The position numbers and the translations under genes are program-made. This document shows, piece after piece, positions 1 to 8,182 of a stretch of DNA of 64,000 nt. Numbering within the stretch: the first letter of the stretch is position 1; every line of letters starts with the position of its first letter. This stretch comes from Planctobacterium marinum (GTDB taxonomy: Bacteria > Pseudomonadota > Gammaproteobacteria > Enterobacterales > Alteromonadaceae). The DNA is taken from positions 1 to 64,000 of the forward strand of contig NZ_JAJEWQ010000006.1 of assembly GCF_020687805.1 (NCBI RefSeq), read 5' to 3'. The notes beneath the pieces are model-generated. The model searched no databases. It worked only from the letters and a program-made list of their open reading frames with translations, and was not told where the DNA came from.

Positions 1-170
1 ACGGTAAAGCAGATGTCGCGGTAAGGCGACCGTCCACCCAGTATCAGTATATTCTGCGCAGTAGCGATGGGGTCACAGAGCGAGTGTGGTTTGGCAAAGA
101 TGCAGCGGATATTCCACTGGCTGGTCCGGTACTCACCCGAATGTCGATGGCCGCCGCAGCCAGCGACTAA
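1..170 (+). CDS. 3' end of an unidentified gene (partial)
   Basis: An open frame enters from the left edge (first whole codon at position 3) and ends at TAA 168-170, giving about 55 residues. The tail reads ...QYQYILRSSDGVTERVWFGKD... and ends MSMAAAASD. I do not recognise the family. It is taken as a real gene end because the frame is open to the window edge and is followed within 20 bases by a good rho-independent terminator at 188-209. No function is assigned. Confidence 0.5.
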   Translation, partial: GKADVAVRRPSTQYQYILRSSDGVTERVWFGKDAADIPLAGPVLTRMSMAAAASD

Positions 171-187
171 TCGGGTAATTTATCAGG

Positions 188-209
188 GGCCGCTATTGCG
201 GCCTTTTTT
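188..209 (+). terminator. Rho-independent terminator after the left-edge gene
   Basis: GGCCGC (188-193), loop TATT, GCGGCC (198-203), then six T (204-209). The T tract overlaps the stop codon of the convergent hydrolase gene. The minus-strand side has no T tract, so it works best for the plus-strand gene. Confidence 0.85.
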
Positions 210-1083
210 ATGGCTGTGACTGGTCGGCGGTAATGGCACAAAAGATGTTGTTCCACAACGATTCACAATGACTGCGAAAGTAACCCATATGACCAATTTG
301 TTTGTCAAACTGGCGTGAATCGACGGTTTCCATATAAAGTTGGGCATTCTGATAATGGCGCATAAAGGCATCCCGGGAACGGGGTGGTGCCCATTTATCG
401 TCAGTGGCATTAATCGCAGTGACAGGAAACTTTACCCGGGCAAAGTGCTGTTTGAGTTCCGACATTTCCGGATCATCAAAAAAGTAATTGGGAAAACTGC
501 ACCAGTGTTTCCACTGTTTATAAACATTTAGCGGGAGATCTTCCCCCATTCCCAGGCGACTCCAGGCTAAAAAACCGTACAAGCGAGTGATTAGCGGGGC
601 AACAACATGCCACATAAAGCGCACTTTTATTTGCTCTGACTTTGGCATCCAACCATGCCAACCCGCGCCGGTACCGAATGTCCAAACGCCACGAACCGGG
701 GTTAAATCGGGAAGCAACCCAATGGCATGACCGCCATAGGAGTGACCAACAATATAAAGCGGAGATTCAAATCGGGCGCAAAATTGTATTACCGCTGCCA
801 GATCTTTTCTCGCCCAATCCAGATAATTCATTTTATAGCCTTTTAATGACTCCGGTTTAGAACGGCCAATTCCGCGATAATCAAAGGTTATTACCTGGCA
901 ACCTCGGGAAACGGCAGCAAGGGCGAAGCGTTTGTAAAAACCCTGAGGGGTGCCTGTTGCTCCTGCCAGAACAATCAAAGGAAGTTGAGGGGCATGCGCT
1001 GATGTGGTCGCAGGATGGTAGTGTAGGGCACCCAGTTGCACGCAATCGTCAGTGGTAATCGTCAGCTCTGTTACTGTGGCCAT
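208..1083 (-). CDS. Alpha/beta hydrolase family protein
   Basis: A 291-residue cytoplasmic protein of the alpha/beta hydrolase fold. Visible are an oxyanion-type segment near residue 40 (LAGATGTPQG), the nucleophile elbow GHSYGG at 113-118 with Ser115 as nucleophile, an acid candidate at Asp228/Asp229 (NATDDKWAPP) and the catalytic His265 (IGHMGYF). The substrate cannot be read from the sequence; esterase or lipase-like activity is the family expectation. The gene is divergent from a MerR regulator, with a MerR-type promoter (20-base spacer) immediately upstream, so it is very probably the regulator's direct target. The start ATG at 1081-1083 is well placed for that promoter. Confidence 0.88.
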   Translation of the reverse strand: MATVTELTITTDDCVQLGALHYHPATTSAHAPQLPLIVLAGATGTPQGFYKRFALAAVSRGCQVITFDYRGIGRSKPESLKGYKMNYLDWARKDLAAVIQFCARFESPLYIVGHSYGGHAIGLLPDLTPVRGVWTFGTGAGWHGWMPKSEQIKVRFMWHVVAPLITRLYGFLAWSRLGMGEDLPLNVYKQWKHWCSFPNYFFDDPEMSELKQHFARVKFPVTAINATDDKWAPPRSRDAFMRHYQNAQLYMETVDSRQFDKQIGHMGYFRSHCESLWNNIFCAITADQSQP

Positions 1084-1112
1084 TATGGCTCTCCCATTAA
1101 ATACTTAGCTGC

Positions 1113-1144
1113 ATGATAAACTATGGAGTATACTCCGTAGTCAA
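1113..1144 (-). promoter_or_regulatory. MerR-type promoter and operator for the hydrolase gene
   Basis: On the minus strand a -35 TTGACT (1139-1144) and a -10 TATCAT (1113-1118) are separated by 20 bases instead of 17. The spacer is filled by a near-perfect inverted repeat (1120-1141; core TGGAGTATACTCC, one mismatched pair). This is the geometry of MerR-family activated promoters, and the core closely resembles the E. coli zntA operator (TGGAGTCGACTCC, from memory). Confidence 0.85.
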
Positions 1145-1166
1145 GAGATAAAATGGGAAAAGCCTG

Positions 1167-1511
1167 ATGCGCTCCGAACAATTAGCTGAAATAGCCAACG
1201 TGGGCAAAGATACGCTCAGATATTATGAAAAAATCGGTTTGTTAACGCCGCCACCAAGAGGGGCCAACGGCTACCGGCGCTATTCCAAAGAAAATCTGAA
1301 CGAATTGAAATTTATCAAACTGGCACAATCCGTCGGTTTCACTTTAAATGAAATTAAACCTGCCATTGCTTTTGTGAACAATCCACAGCCGGGCTGTCCC
1401 AGGTTACGTCAGGCAATAGAAGACAAATTAACTGAAATTGAACTGCGAATAGAAGAACTGAACCAGTCAAAAGCGAAACTACGCCGCTGGATGGAGTACC
1501 ACCTGGAGTGA
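1167..1511 (+). CDS. MerR family transcriptional regulator
   Basis: A 114-residue regulator. Residues 1-70 form the MerR winged helix-turn-helix (EIANVGKDTLRYYEKIGLL, then the wing GYRRYSKENLNELKFI), followed by a dimerisation helix (about 78-112). The effector region is minimal: only one cysteine (PGC) is present, and the paired cysteines of ZntR/CueR are absent, so metal sensing in the usual way is unlikely. The effector is unknown. It is read divergently from the hydrolase, and both genes share the palindrome at 1120-1141, so autoregulation plus activation of the hydrolase is expected. A GGGAAA Shine-Dalgarno sits about 10 bases before the ATG. Confidence 0.92.
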   Translation: MRSEQLAEIANVGKDTLRYYEKIGLLTPPPRGANGYRRYSKENLNELKFIKLAQSVGFTLNEIKPAIAFVNNPQPGCPRLRQAIEDKLTEIELRIEELNQSKAKLRRWMEYHLE

Positions 1512-1530
1512 TCCGTGACCCCGTAGTGAG

Positions 1531-2451
1531 CTATAAATTCAGATCCTGTAGCGCGTCTTTAAGCTGAGGATACATAAAGGAAAATCCTGCTTCGCTGAGT
1601 TTGGTAGGGATTGCGTTTTGTCCCGTGATGAGCAAATCGGCCATCTCTCCCATCAGCACCTGCAATATTTTTTCAGGCATCGGCAGAAAAGCGGGTCGGC
1701 TAATTACCCCGGCCAGCGTTTTACTGAACTCCTTATTGGTAACCGGAGTGGGGGCCGTTAAATTAAAAGCACCTTGGCAATCGACGGTTTTTATCAAAAA
1801 CAGTACGGCTCTGGCCATGTCTTCCAGATGAATCCAGGGCATATAATGGCTGCCATCACCGATTGGGCCCCCCAGACCAAATTTGAAGGGCAGTAGCATT
1901 TTGTCCAGCGCCCCGCCTTTATTGCTCAATACTATACCGGTACGGAGCAAACATACCCGGCTATGTGCTGAGGCCGACAGCGCCAGTGTTTCCCACTTTT
2001 TACAAAGCCGGTGGCTAAATTCATCGTGAATGTGCTCATAATCTTCTGAGATTGCAGCGTCACCCTGACGTCCGTAATACCCCACTGCAGAACCACTGAT
2101 AAACACTCTGGGCGGAATATCACTGGCGTTTATCAGATCAGCCAGGCGTTTGGTGATCAACCAGCGACTGTTTTCCAGAAGGCGTTTTTGCTCGTCCGTC
2201 CAACGCTTGTTGACTATGGGCTCACCCGCCAGATTTATAACGGCATCAAACTCATTCAAATCTTTGAAACTGTCCAGGTTGCTGGTCCATTCTGCTTTAG
2301 CGGCAACCTGAGGCCCGTAGTACTTTTTTAATCGTTTTTTCGCGGCACTGACATCTCTGCTGACTCCCACAACTTCATGCTTTTCAATCACGGCATGTTT
2401 TATGATTTCCCGGCCTATCAGGCCTGATGCGCCAGTCAGCAATATTTTCAT
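1531..2451 (-). CDS. yfcH: TIGR01777/YfcH family NAD(P)-binding epimerase-like protein
   Basis: A 306-residue extended short-chain dehydrogenase family protein. The N-terminus MKILLTGASGLIG carries the Rossmann motif GxxGxxG (residues 7-13), and a GSAVGYYG segment provides the Tyr region. The C-terminus contains the DUF1731 domain typical of YfcH. The frame is open further upstream, but the start is placed at ATG 2449-2451 because the Rossmann strand begins there and the upstream part lies inside folX. It follows folX by two bases, the same folX-yfcH arrangement as in E. coli. The enzymatic substrate is not established for the family. Confidence 0.92.
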   Translation of the reverse strand: MKILLTGASGLIGREIIKHAVIEKHEVVGVSRDVSAAKKRLKKYYGPQVAAKAEWTSNLDSFKDLNEFDAVINLAGEPIVNKRWTDEQKRLLENSRWLITKRLADLINASDIPPRVFISGSAVGYYGRQGDAAISEDYEHIHDEFSHRLCKKWETLALSASAHSRVCLLRTGIVLSNKGGALDKMLLPFKFGLGGPIGDGSHYMPWIHLEDMARAVLFLIKTVDCQGAFNLTAPTPVTNKEFSKTLAGVISRPAFLPMPEKILQVLMGEMADLLITGQNAIPTKLSEAGFSFMYPQLKDALQDLNL

Positions 2452-2453
2452 GG

Positions 2454-2819
2454 TTATTCTCGATAGCAACTCAATGTTAATGAAACGGAGTCGGCAAAAC
2501 GCAGGGCGTGGGGCTTGTCTATCTCGACTGAAGCATAGGTTACCCATTCGTGTTCGCTGGCAATCTCCAGTACGTCTGAAGTCAGTTTTTCCAGAAGTGA
2601 AAAACGGTTATTTTCAACGTGCGCAATAATTTTTTTGGTGATGGTCCGGTAGTTCAGCGCGTCATTCATTTTATCTGAATCGGTGGCGTTGTCCGCGGGA
2701 TAGTGAATAATGACATTTACAACAACATCCTGTTTGTTGTTGATCTCATCATCTTTGATGCCAATGTAGGTTCGTAGGCGTAAATTTTTAATTCTTATAA
2801 CTGCTTGATTTAAATTCAT
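2454..2819 (-). CDS. folX: Dihydroneopterin triphosphate 2'-epimerase FolX
   Basis: A 121-residue homologue of E. coli FolX, very similar along its whole length ([52 protein letters not shown]). The family (FolB/FolX tunnel fold) epimerises or cleaves dihydroneopterin derivatives; FolX converts 7,8-dihydroneopterin triphosphate to the dihydromonapterin form. The start is placed at ATG 2817-2819 to match the family, although the frame is open for 20 more codons. It is the first gene of a two-gene unit with yfcH. FolB is the only serious alternative, but the yfcH neighbour and the sequence favour FolX. Confidence 0.93.
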   Translation of the reverse strand: MNLNQAVIRIKNLRLRTYIGIKDDEINNKQDVVVNVIIHYPADNATDSDKMNDALNYRTITKKIIAHVENNRFSLLEKLTSDVLEIASEHEWVTYASVEIDKPHALRFADSVSLTLSCYRE

Positions 2820-2971
2820 TCTGGTAATCAACTTCCTGCTTTTTCTATGACATTTTAAACCATAAAATCTGAATATCACTGGTTAACACAAAGGTTATCT
2901 GCTACTTTTTGCAAAAAAATGAACAGGCCCCGGGTAATCGCGCCCGTGCTAACAATTTCTGGGAAAGCTAC

Positions 2972-4033
2972 ATGGAAAACCGTCTACCTACAACAATTAA
3001 GGTACTATTAGTTTGTGCTGCACTGGTGATAATACTTGCCGGGGTCAAAGCGGCGAGCAGTATTGTTGTGCCCTTTTTGTTGTCGATATTCATCGCCATG
3101 GCCAGCCATCCGATTATTAAGTGGATGAGCCGATACCACATCCCAAAAGGTATATCGGTATTATTGGTTATACTCACCATTGTGGTTTTTGGATTTATGC
3201 TGGCGGGATTAGTCGGGCAATCCATGAATGATTTTTCCGAGAAAATGCCGCAGTATAAATTGCAACTGGAAAATGAGTTTGTCTGGGTGGTGACACAGCT
3301 TCAGAATTTCAACATCCAGATCAACAAAGAGCAATTGCTCTCCTATCTCGATCCCGGTATGGCCATGAACGTGGCCACCAATCTGTTGTCCGGTCTGTCT
3401 GGTGTGCTGGGTAACTTTTTACTGATTTTACTGACGGTTATTTTTATGTTGATGGAAGCTGACAGCGTTCCACACAAGGTCCATATTGCGCTGGATGATC
3501 CGGCTATGCGCATGAATCAGGTCGATAAGGTACTGGCGTCAGTCAAAAATTATCTGGTGATCAAAACGGTAGTAAGCCTGGGGACTGGTTTACTGGCGGG
3601 CACATTTTTGTATTTCCTCGGCCTGGATCATTATTTCCTGTGGGGCGTACTGGCCTTCTTACTCAACTATGTACCTAATATTGGCTCCGCGATTGCCGCA
3701 GTCCCTGCGGTACTACTGGCTCTGATTCAGTTGGGGTCGGCATCCGCCGGCATAGTGGCTATCGGATACATAATTATTAATACTGTGATGGGTAACGTTA
3801 TAGAGCCAAGGTACATGGGTAAAGGGCTGGGATTGTCTACGTTAGTGGTATTTTTATCACTGATCTTCTGGGGGTGGCTATTGGGGACCGTAGGCATGTT
3901 ATTGTCGGTACCGCTCACTATGATTGGCAAAATTGTGCTGGAATCCAATCAGGATACCCGTTGGATTGCACTACTGTTGGCCGGTGGAGATATCAGTAAT
4001 CAGGTTGCCGAAGCGCCTGAGGAGCAAGCTTAA
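2972..4033 (+). CDS. AI-2E/PerM family inner-membrane permease
   Basis: A 353-residue multi-pass membrane protein of the AI-2E transporter (UPF0118/PerM/YdiK) family. A pair of N-terminal helices (about 8-52) is followed by another at about 58-80, a periplasmic or amphipathic stretch (about 80-140), and a hydrophobic C-terminal block with the family signature around GVLAFLLNYVPNIGSAIAAVPAV. Members have been linked to AI-2 export or sodium/proton antiport; which applies here is not decidable. The start is put at ATG 2972 (GGGAAAG Shine-Dalgarno 7 bases before it); an upstream TTG at 2909 would add 21 hydrophilic residues. Its stop overlaps the stop of the convergent gene by 3 bases. Confidence 0.88.
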   Translation: MENRLPTTIKVLLVCAALVIILAGVKAASSIVVPFLLSIFIAMASHPIIKWMSRYHIPKGISVLLVILTIVVFGFMLAGLVGQSMNDFSEKMPQYKLQLENEFVWVVTQLQNFNIQINKEQLLSYLDPGMAMNVATNLLSGLSGVLGNFLLILLTVIFMLMEADSVPHKVHIALDDPAMRMNQVDKVLASVKNYLVIKTVVSLGTGLLAGTFLYFLGLDHYFLWGVLAFLLNYVPNIGSAIAAVPAVLLALIQLGSASAGIVAIGYIIINTVMGNVIEPRYMGKGLGLSTLVVFLSLIFWGWLLGTVGMLLSVPLTMIGKIVLESNQDTRWIALLLAGGDISNQVAEAPEEQA

Positions 4034-4800
4034 AAGTGGCGCTTTTGAGAGTCAGGTAGCACTTGTCTGAGTAACGCCTGATACTGTTCATTCAGCAATA
4101 ACTGTTGGTGCGTTTCGACGATTCGCTCACTGATATCAGCCCGGATTGCCGGGTTGGCTGCTAAGTACAACACTGGATTAGGCACAGGTACTGGTATGTC
4201 TGTTACGGTAAGCAGGTCCTGTTGATAGCCATAGTGAGCCAGAATTTGCGGTGTGATGGAAGGTTCATAAAATACAAAGTCCACCAATTGCGCGGTGATC
4301 ATCTTTAACAGTCGCGATGATGAATCAACCAGAAGCAGTTGTTCAGATTCCAGAAAACCGGCTTCCTTCAGCATATGGTGGGTAGATAGTGCCCGCACAG
4401 CTGCCACTTTATAGTGCTTTAGCTGTTCGAATCTATTGATGCTAAGCTCAGGGCGACTGCTGAGCCTGGCAATTTGCAACTGCAATCTGGCAATGGGTAT
4501 TAACCATTTGTAGTGGGCTTCGCGTTCAGGTGTTCTGGCTATCGCATAGATCAATGAGTTGCCATTGTCCTGACATTGTCGCTGCGCCTGTGCCCAGTTC
4601 ATCATCAGTATTTCATAAGGTTGCCCGGTGGCATCTAACAACATTTTTACCGCATCTGTTGCTCTGCCGGCAGGTTGTTCCTCATGAATATGTTGCAGCC
4701 CATAGGTGATACCGGCGTAAACCTGAACAGGTTCCTGGCATTGACCCACTGAAACCAGCCATAAACCCGATAAAAATAATAAAACCCTGAGCACTTGCAT
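4030..4800 (-). CDS. Periplasmic solute-binding (SBP_bac_3-like) protein
   Basis: A 256-residue protein with a signal peptide (MQVLRVLLFLSGLWLVSVGQC; cleavage near residue 22) and the two-lobed organisation of family 3 extracellular solute-binding proteins (lobe 1 about 25-110 with NSLIYAIARTPERE, hinge, lobe 2 about 115-205 with VDFVFYEPS). No permease or ATPase gene is adjacent, as is common for the orphan SBP_bac_3-like proteins of Alteromonadales. The ligand is unknown. It lies downstream of the sortase-system kinase gene on the same strand with an 86-base gap, so co-transcription is possible but not shown. Confidence 0.8.
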   Translation of the reverse strand: MQVLRVLLFLSGLWLVSVGQCQEPVQVYAGITYGLQHIHEEQPAGRATDAVKMLLDATGQPYEILMMNWAQAQRQCQDNGNSLIYAIARTPEREAHYKWLIPIARLQLQIARLSSRPELSINRFEQLKHYKVAAVRALSTHHMLKEAGFLESEQLLLVDSSSRLLKMITAQLVDFVFYEPSITPQILAHYGYQQDLLTVTDIPVPVPNPVLYLAANPAIRADISERIVETHQQLLLNEQYQALLRQVLPDSQKRHF

Positions 4801-4886
4801 ATTGTTTGCCGATCATCTGCTATCGCATTAAGTATTTGTCATTTGCCGAATTTCGCAAGTGATTCCCGGCAATGACGTTGCAATGC

Positions 4887-7037
4887 TTAAAATTGCAAAA
4901 TCACTTCCACACCGGACTGGTCAGCCAGGTTACGGATGCGAATTTTCGCCTTGTGATATTCAGCCACTATCCTGGCGATGAACAATCCCAGCCCTAAATG
5001 CGGAGTTTCCTGCGATTCTTCATGGCGGACCGAAATCATCGAGTCGAATAACTGTTCCTGCATATCTTCAGGCAGTAATTTGCCCTGATTACTCACCCGC
5101 AAAACGGGTTTTTGATTTTCGGTCATAAGAGAAATATCAATGCGGCCACCAGGGGGGCTGAAGTCAACCGCATTCGCGGTGATTTTGTCCAACATCTGCA
5201 CAAACAAATCCGGTGCGCCCCAAAGTTTCAATTCCTTGTACTGGATATCACAATAAAAGGTCCGTTCCGGATACGCCAACTGATAACCGTGAGAACAACT
5301 ATGTAGCAATGCCACCAGATCAAACTCTTCCGGCTCTGTGGCCTGTAGCGCATTTTCCAGGCGCGAAGCCTCACTCATGTTAGTGAGAATTTTGCTGAGC
5401 CTTTGCAGGCCTTCCTGTGCTCTGTCGATGTAGGGTTGTTGTTGTGGCGTGGGAGATTCAAGGCTTAAATTTTCCATTGAGGACTTAACAATGGCGACGG
5501 GAGTGCGTAGTTCATGAGACAGGCGTGACGCCATCTTTTCCAGGTAATTGTGATATTGCTGTAGTTTATCCAGGACACTGTGAAAGGTTCTGGACAGATC
5601 GCCGATTTCATCACGGGTACCGGACACCGGAATATTCGACAGGATTTTGCCATTGCCGTCTATCGCTTGCTCTGTTTCGTTGCGCAGTTTTCTGATCCGG
5701 GAGGAGATACGTGAAGCAAACAAAAACAGCGCCAGTGTGCCTAATATCATCACCAGTAAAATGATATTGAATAGGTCTTCCAGGGCTTTATTTTTCAGAC
5801 TACGGATGCCATTTGTGGTTTGCTCAACAACAACCGCCCCCAGTACCTTGTCATCCAGATAGACCGGGTGTGCTGCCGACAGTATGACGGCCTTGTTGTC
5901 GGGCGTCAGCCGCCACAAGCTGTCTGCGGCACCTGCCAGCGCATTGTCAATGTCCTGGCCTTCCAGTGCGTAAGCATCTGTGAGTTCATCTACAAAGTCA
6001 TCCGGTGGCCGGGTGAGAATGTGGTAATACAGCGGAAACAGGTATTCCTGTTCAAATTCTTCCCAGAGGTTTTCCGGCGGCAGCGGTTTAGCCAGGCGTG
6101 CTTCCAATCCCACGGAGGAAAAAATATCGCCGGAACGCGCCATTACCCGTTTGTGTTTGTCCACCACCCATACCCTGGCACCGGAGTGTTGAAGTCCTTT
6201 CACGATGCGTTCAATTTCCGGTGAGGGGACCAGCACTGTGCCCAGCGAATCCGGTTGTGCTGGGTTAGCGGTGCCAATTTTGAGTTTAACCTGAGGAGCC
6301 TCAGTATCGTCAACATCGTTAATTTCAAACGCAATTTTATCGGATAGCATCGCCAGTGGGATACGCAATTCAATGTTGTATCCCTGCTCCGTTGTTTCCC
6401 AATGACCCTGTATACGCGACTCAATACCCAACGGGCGAAACGAATCGTTAACGGGCGGTAACTCCCAGGCATTTACCCAGCCTGAGCTGTAATTTGAAAT
6501 AAGATAGCGGTGAAAGCGTTTTTCCCTGTCAGTCAGAGCGATATGCAAAAAGTCATTGCGGTCCACACGTAAACTGTTTTTGTCCCGCATTACGGTGTGG
6601 TCGTCAGTGACCTCGAAAAACGCGTAAAGATAGGCATCGTAAATGCCCACCATATGGGTAAAGTGCAAATCTTCGCGCTGATAATTTTCAGATTCACCCA
6701 ACACATAGGATTCACCATAATTGATGGCCAGATGTTTGTAGTCCAGCCAGTCCGCGAGTCCGCCATCCAGGCGTATGGGATCAACAATACGATGAGCGTA
6801 CAGATCCCGTCCTGGGAATACATCTTGTTGATAGCTGGCCTGGGTATCGAATAAGGTAGGTCGCTCGTGCAGCGCCGTAGCAACTGCGCGGGCTGTTCCC
6901 ATCAGGGTTTGTTCCTGTCCCAGCAACAGGTAATTTTCCAGCTCCCACATGTACTTGTATCCCAGCCAGGGAATAGTAAACAGGAATGACGAAAGCACGA
7001 GTAGTTTAAAGCGAATACCAACGCGAAAGTGCCACAT
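4887..7037 (-). CDS. pdsS: Dedicated sortase system sensor histidine kinase
   Basis: A 716-residue membrane histidine kinase. TM1 is at about 10-30, a very large periplasmic sensor region at about 31-420, TM2 at about 423-442, then a HAMP linker. The HisKA H-box has phospho-accepting His508 (SRLSHELRTPVA). The HATPase region carries an N-box with NAVDFSPPGG and a G-box GLGLFIARIV. Length, periplasmic domain and gene neighbours fit the 'proteobacterial dedicated sortase system histidine kinase' family. The gene follows the cognate regulator by 23 bases and is divergent from the pdsO-target-sortase operon it presumably controls. The signal sensed is unknown. Confidence 0.92.
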   Translation of the reverse strand: MWHFRVGIRFKLLVLSSFLFTIPWLGYKYMWELENYLLLGQEQTLMGTARAVATALHERPTLFDTQASYQQDVFPGRDLYAHRIVDPIRLDGGLADWLDYKHLAINYGESYVLGESENYQREDLHFTHMVGIYDAYLYAFFEVTDDHTVMRDKNSLRVDRNDFLHIALTDREKRFHRYLISNYSSGWVNAWELPPVNDSFRPLGIESRIQGHWETTEQGYNIELRIPLAMLSDKIAFEINDVDDTEAPQVKLKIGTANPAQPDSLGTVLVPSPEIERIVKGLQHSGARVWVVDKHKRVMARSGDIFSSVGLEARLAKPLPPENLWEEFEQEYLFPLYYHILTRPPDDFVDELTDAYALEGQDIDNALAGAADSLWRLTPDNKAVILSAAHPVYLDDKVLGAVVVEQTTNGIRSLKNKALEDLFNIILLVMILGTLALFLFASRISSRIRKLRNETEQAIDGNGKILSNIPVSGTRDEIGDLSRTFHSVLDKLQQYHNYLEKMASRLSHELRTPVAIVKSSMENLSLESPTPQQQPYIDRAQEGLQRLSKILTNMSEASRLENALQATEPEEFDLVALLHSCSHGYQLAYPERTFYCDIQYKELKLWGAPDLFVQMLDKITANAVDFSPPGGRIDISLMTENQKPVLRVSNQGKLLPEDMQEQLFDSMISVRHEESQETPHLGLGLFIARIVAEYHKAKIRIRNLADQSGVEVILQF

Positions 7038-7060
7038 TACAGAGTATCCCGACTCACAGG

Positions 7061-7753
7061 CTAGTGACTTTTCCAGCGATAGCCCATACCGTAAACCGTT
7101 TCTATGCGGTCAAAACTGGCATCTGATTGCTGGAATTTGCGTCGAATACGCTTGATATGGGAGGTAATGGTGGTGTCATCCACCACCATGCGGGATTCAT
7201 CCATTAGCTGTTGTCGACTTTTCACATGACCGGCATGGCGGGCAATGGCAAACAACATCCAAAACTCGGTAACAGTCAGTTCAACAGGCTGTTGCTTCCA
7301 GCAGATGGTCATGCGATTTGTGTTCATACTCAGATCGCCCGATTCCAGGATATCTTCCTGATTTACCGGCATTTTTAGCAGTTCGGTGCGGCGAAACAAG
7401 GCGGCAATTCTGGCCAGTAAGTGAGGCAAACTAATGTCTTTGGTCAGGTAGTCATCCGCCCCCATCCTCAATCCACAAATGGTGTCATAGTCATTGTCTC
7501 TGGCGGTAAAGAAAATAATGGGCAGGGAAGGGGACAGACCCCGCAATTGTTGGCACAAGGTGAAGCCGCCGTCGATTTCTTCTTTCAGACCAATATCAAT
7601 GATGGCCAAATCCGGCAATCGTTGTTGAAAGGCATCTGATGCGCTGAGTCGGTCTTCATAGCAAAGTACGTCGTAGCCTTGTTTACTCAGCGCCGCGTGA
7701 TAGTTGTCCCTGATGGCGAAATCATCTTCTACCAGGGCGATTCTTTTTGACAT
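7061..7753 (-). CDS. pdsR: Dedicated sortase system response regulator (OmpR type)
   Basis: A 230-residue two-domain regulator. The receiver domain (1-118) has acidic residues Glu9/Asp10, phospho-acceptor Asp53 (AIIDIGL) and Lys105 (ADDYLTKD). The C-terminal winged helix (about 130-228) ends with the typical VYGMGYRW. It is paired with the kinase at 4887-7037 and fits the 'proteobacterial dedicated sortase system response regulator' family. Its expected targets are its own operon and the divergent pdsO operon across the 7909-8182 intergenic region. A 45-codon membrane ORF lies 17 bases upstream on the same strand and may be the first cistron. Confidence 0.92.
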   Translation of the reverse strand: MSKRIALVEDDFAIRDNYHAALSKQGYDVLCYEDRLSASDAFQQRLPDLAIIDIGLKEEIDGGFTLCQQLRGLSPSLPIIFFTARDNDYDTICGLRMGADDYLTKDISLPHLLARIAALFRRTELLKMPVNQEDILESGDLSMNTNRMTICWKQQPVELTVTEFWMLFAIARHAGHVKSRQQLMDESRMVVDDTTITSHIKRIRRKFQQSDASFDRIETVYGMGYRWKSH

Positions 7754-7770
7754 AGTGATACGTACTCAGG

Positions 7771-7908
7771 TTACCAGGACAATAAAATATCGTTGATTAA
7801 CAAATGCAGTCTTTGCTCCTGATAATCCTCAAGGTTTAAATAAAACAAAAATGCGATAGCAATCACGAAGCTCATCAAGAGTAATCCTTTATGACGTTTG
7901 CTGCTCAT
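7771..7908 (-). CDS. Possible small membrane protein (45 residues) ahead of pdsR
   Basis: Reading the minus strand by hand gives an uninterrupted ATG (7906-7908) to TAA (7771-7773) frame of 45 codons. The protein begins MSSKRHKG, has one hydrophobic helix at about residues 9-25 (LLLMSFVIAIAFLFYLN), then a short polar tail (EDYQEQRLHLLINDILLSW). The basic N-terminus followed by a hydrophobic stretch is what a single-pass inner-membrane peptide looks like. A GAGAAG sequence lies 5-10 bases before the ATG, and the stop is 17 bases from the pdsR start. I do not recognise a family. It could be chance, but the charge pattern and spacing argue for a real gene, perhaps a modulator of the PdsS kinase. 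Confidence 0.5.
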   Translation of the reverse strand: MSSKRHKGLLLMSFVIAIAFLFYLNLEDYQEQRLHLLINDILLSW

Positions 7909-8182
7909 GTTTCTTCTCGTTTTTCAGGTTGCTGTCAAAGTGACATCTATATGACCGTAAGCATAATAAAAAATTCGGCCTGAACCAGAGTTAAATGACG
8001 AACCGTCACAATTTCCATTTTTTCGCCACAATTTGGCCTTTCATTGACACTTTTAACAGGCCGCAGCCGGGGGCATATTCTCGCCACAATTGCTCGCCAC
8101 ATTGCCATTTTTTATCCATACAGCGGCCATTTGTGAGGTTTTTAATGATAGGCACACAAAGCAAAAACCACTGAGGTGCATT
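7909..8182. promoter_or_regulatory. Divergent regulatory region between the pdsR and pdsO operons
   Basis: These 274 bases separate the minus-strand regulator operon from the plus-strand pdsO operon and must hold promoters for both. The stretch 7940-8060 contains repeated imperfect TTTTCGCCACAATTTG / CTCGCCACAATTG / CTCGCCACATTG elements (around 8019-8033, 8081-8093, 8091-8105), which could be tandem binding sites for PdsR. No convincing -35/-10 pair was assigned. Confidence 0.4.

Noticed and set aside
1120-1141. ZntR operator, implying a zinc regulator
   Set aside because: The palindrome is zntA-like, but the MerR protein lacks the metal-binding cysteine pattern and its neighbour is a hydrolase, not a metal pump.
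2452-2547. Longer yfcH beginning inside folX
   Set aside because: The extra 32 residues are out of family and are the antisense-free shadow of the folX end; the Rossmann fold starts at ATG 2451.
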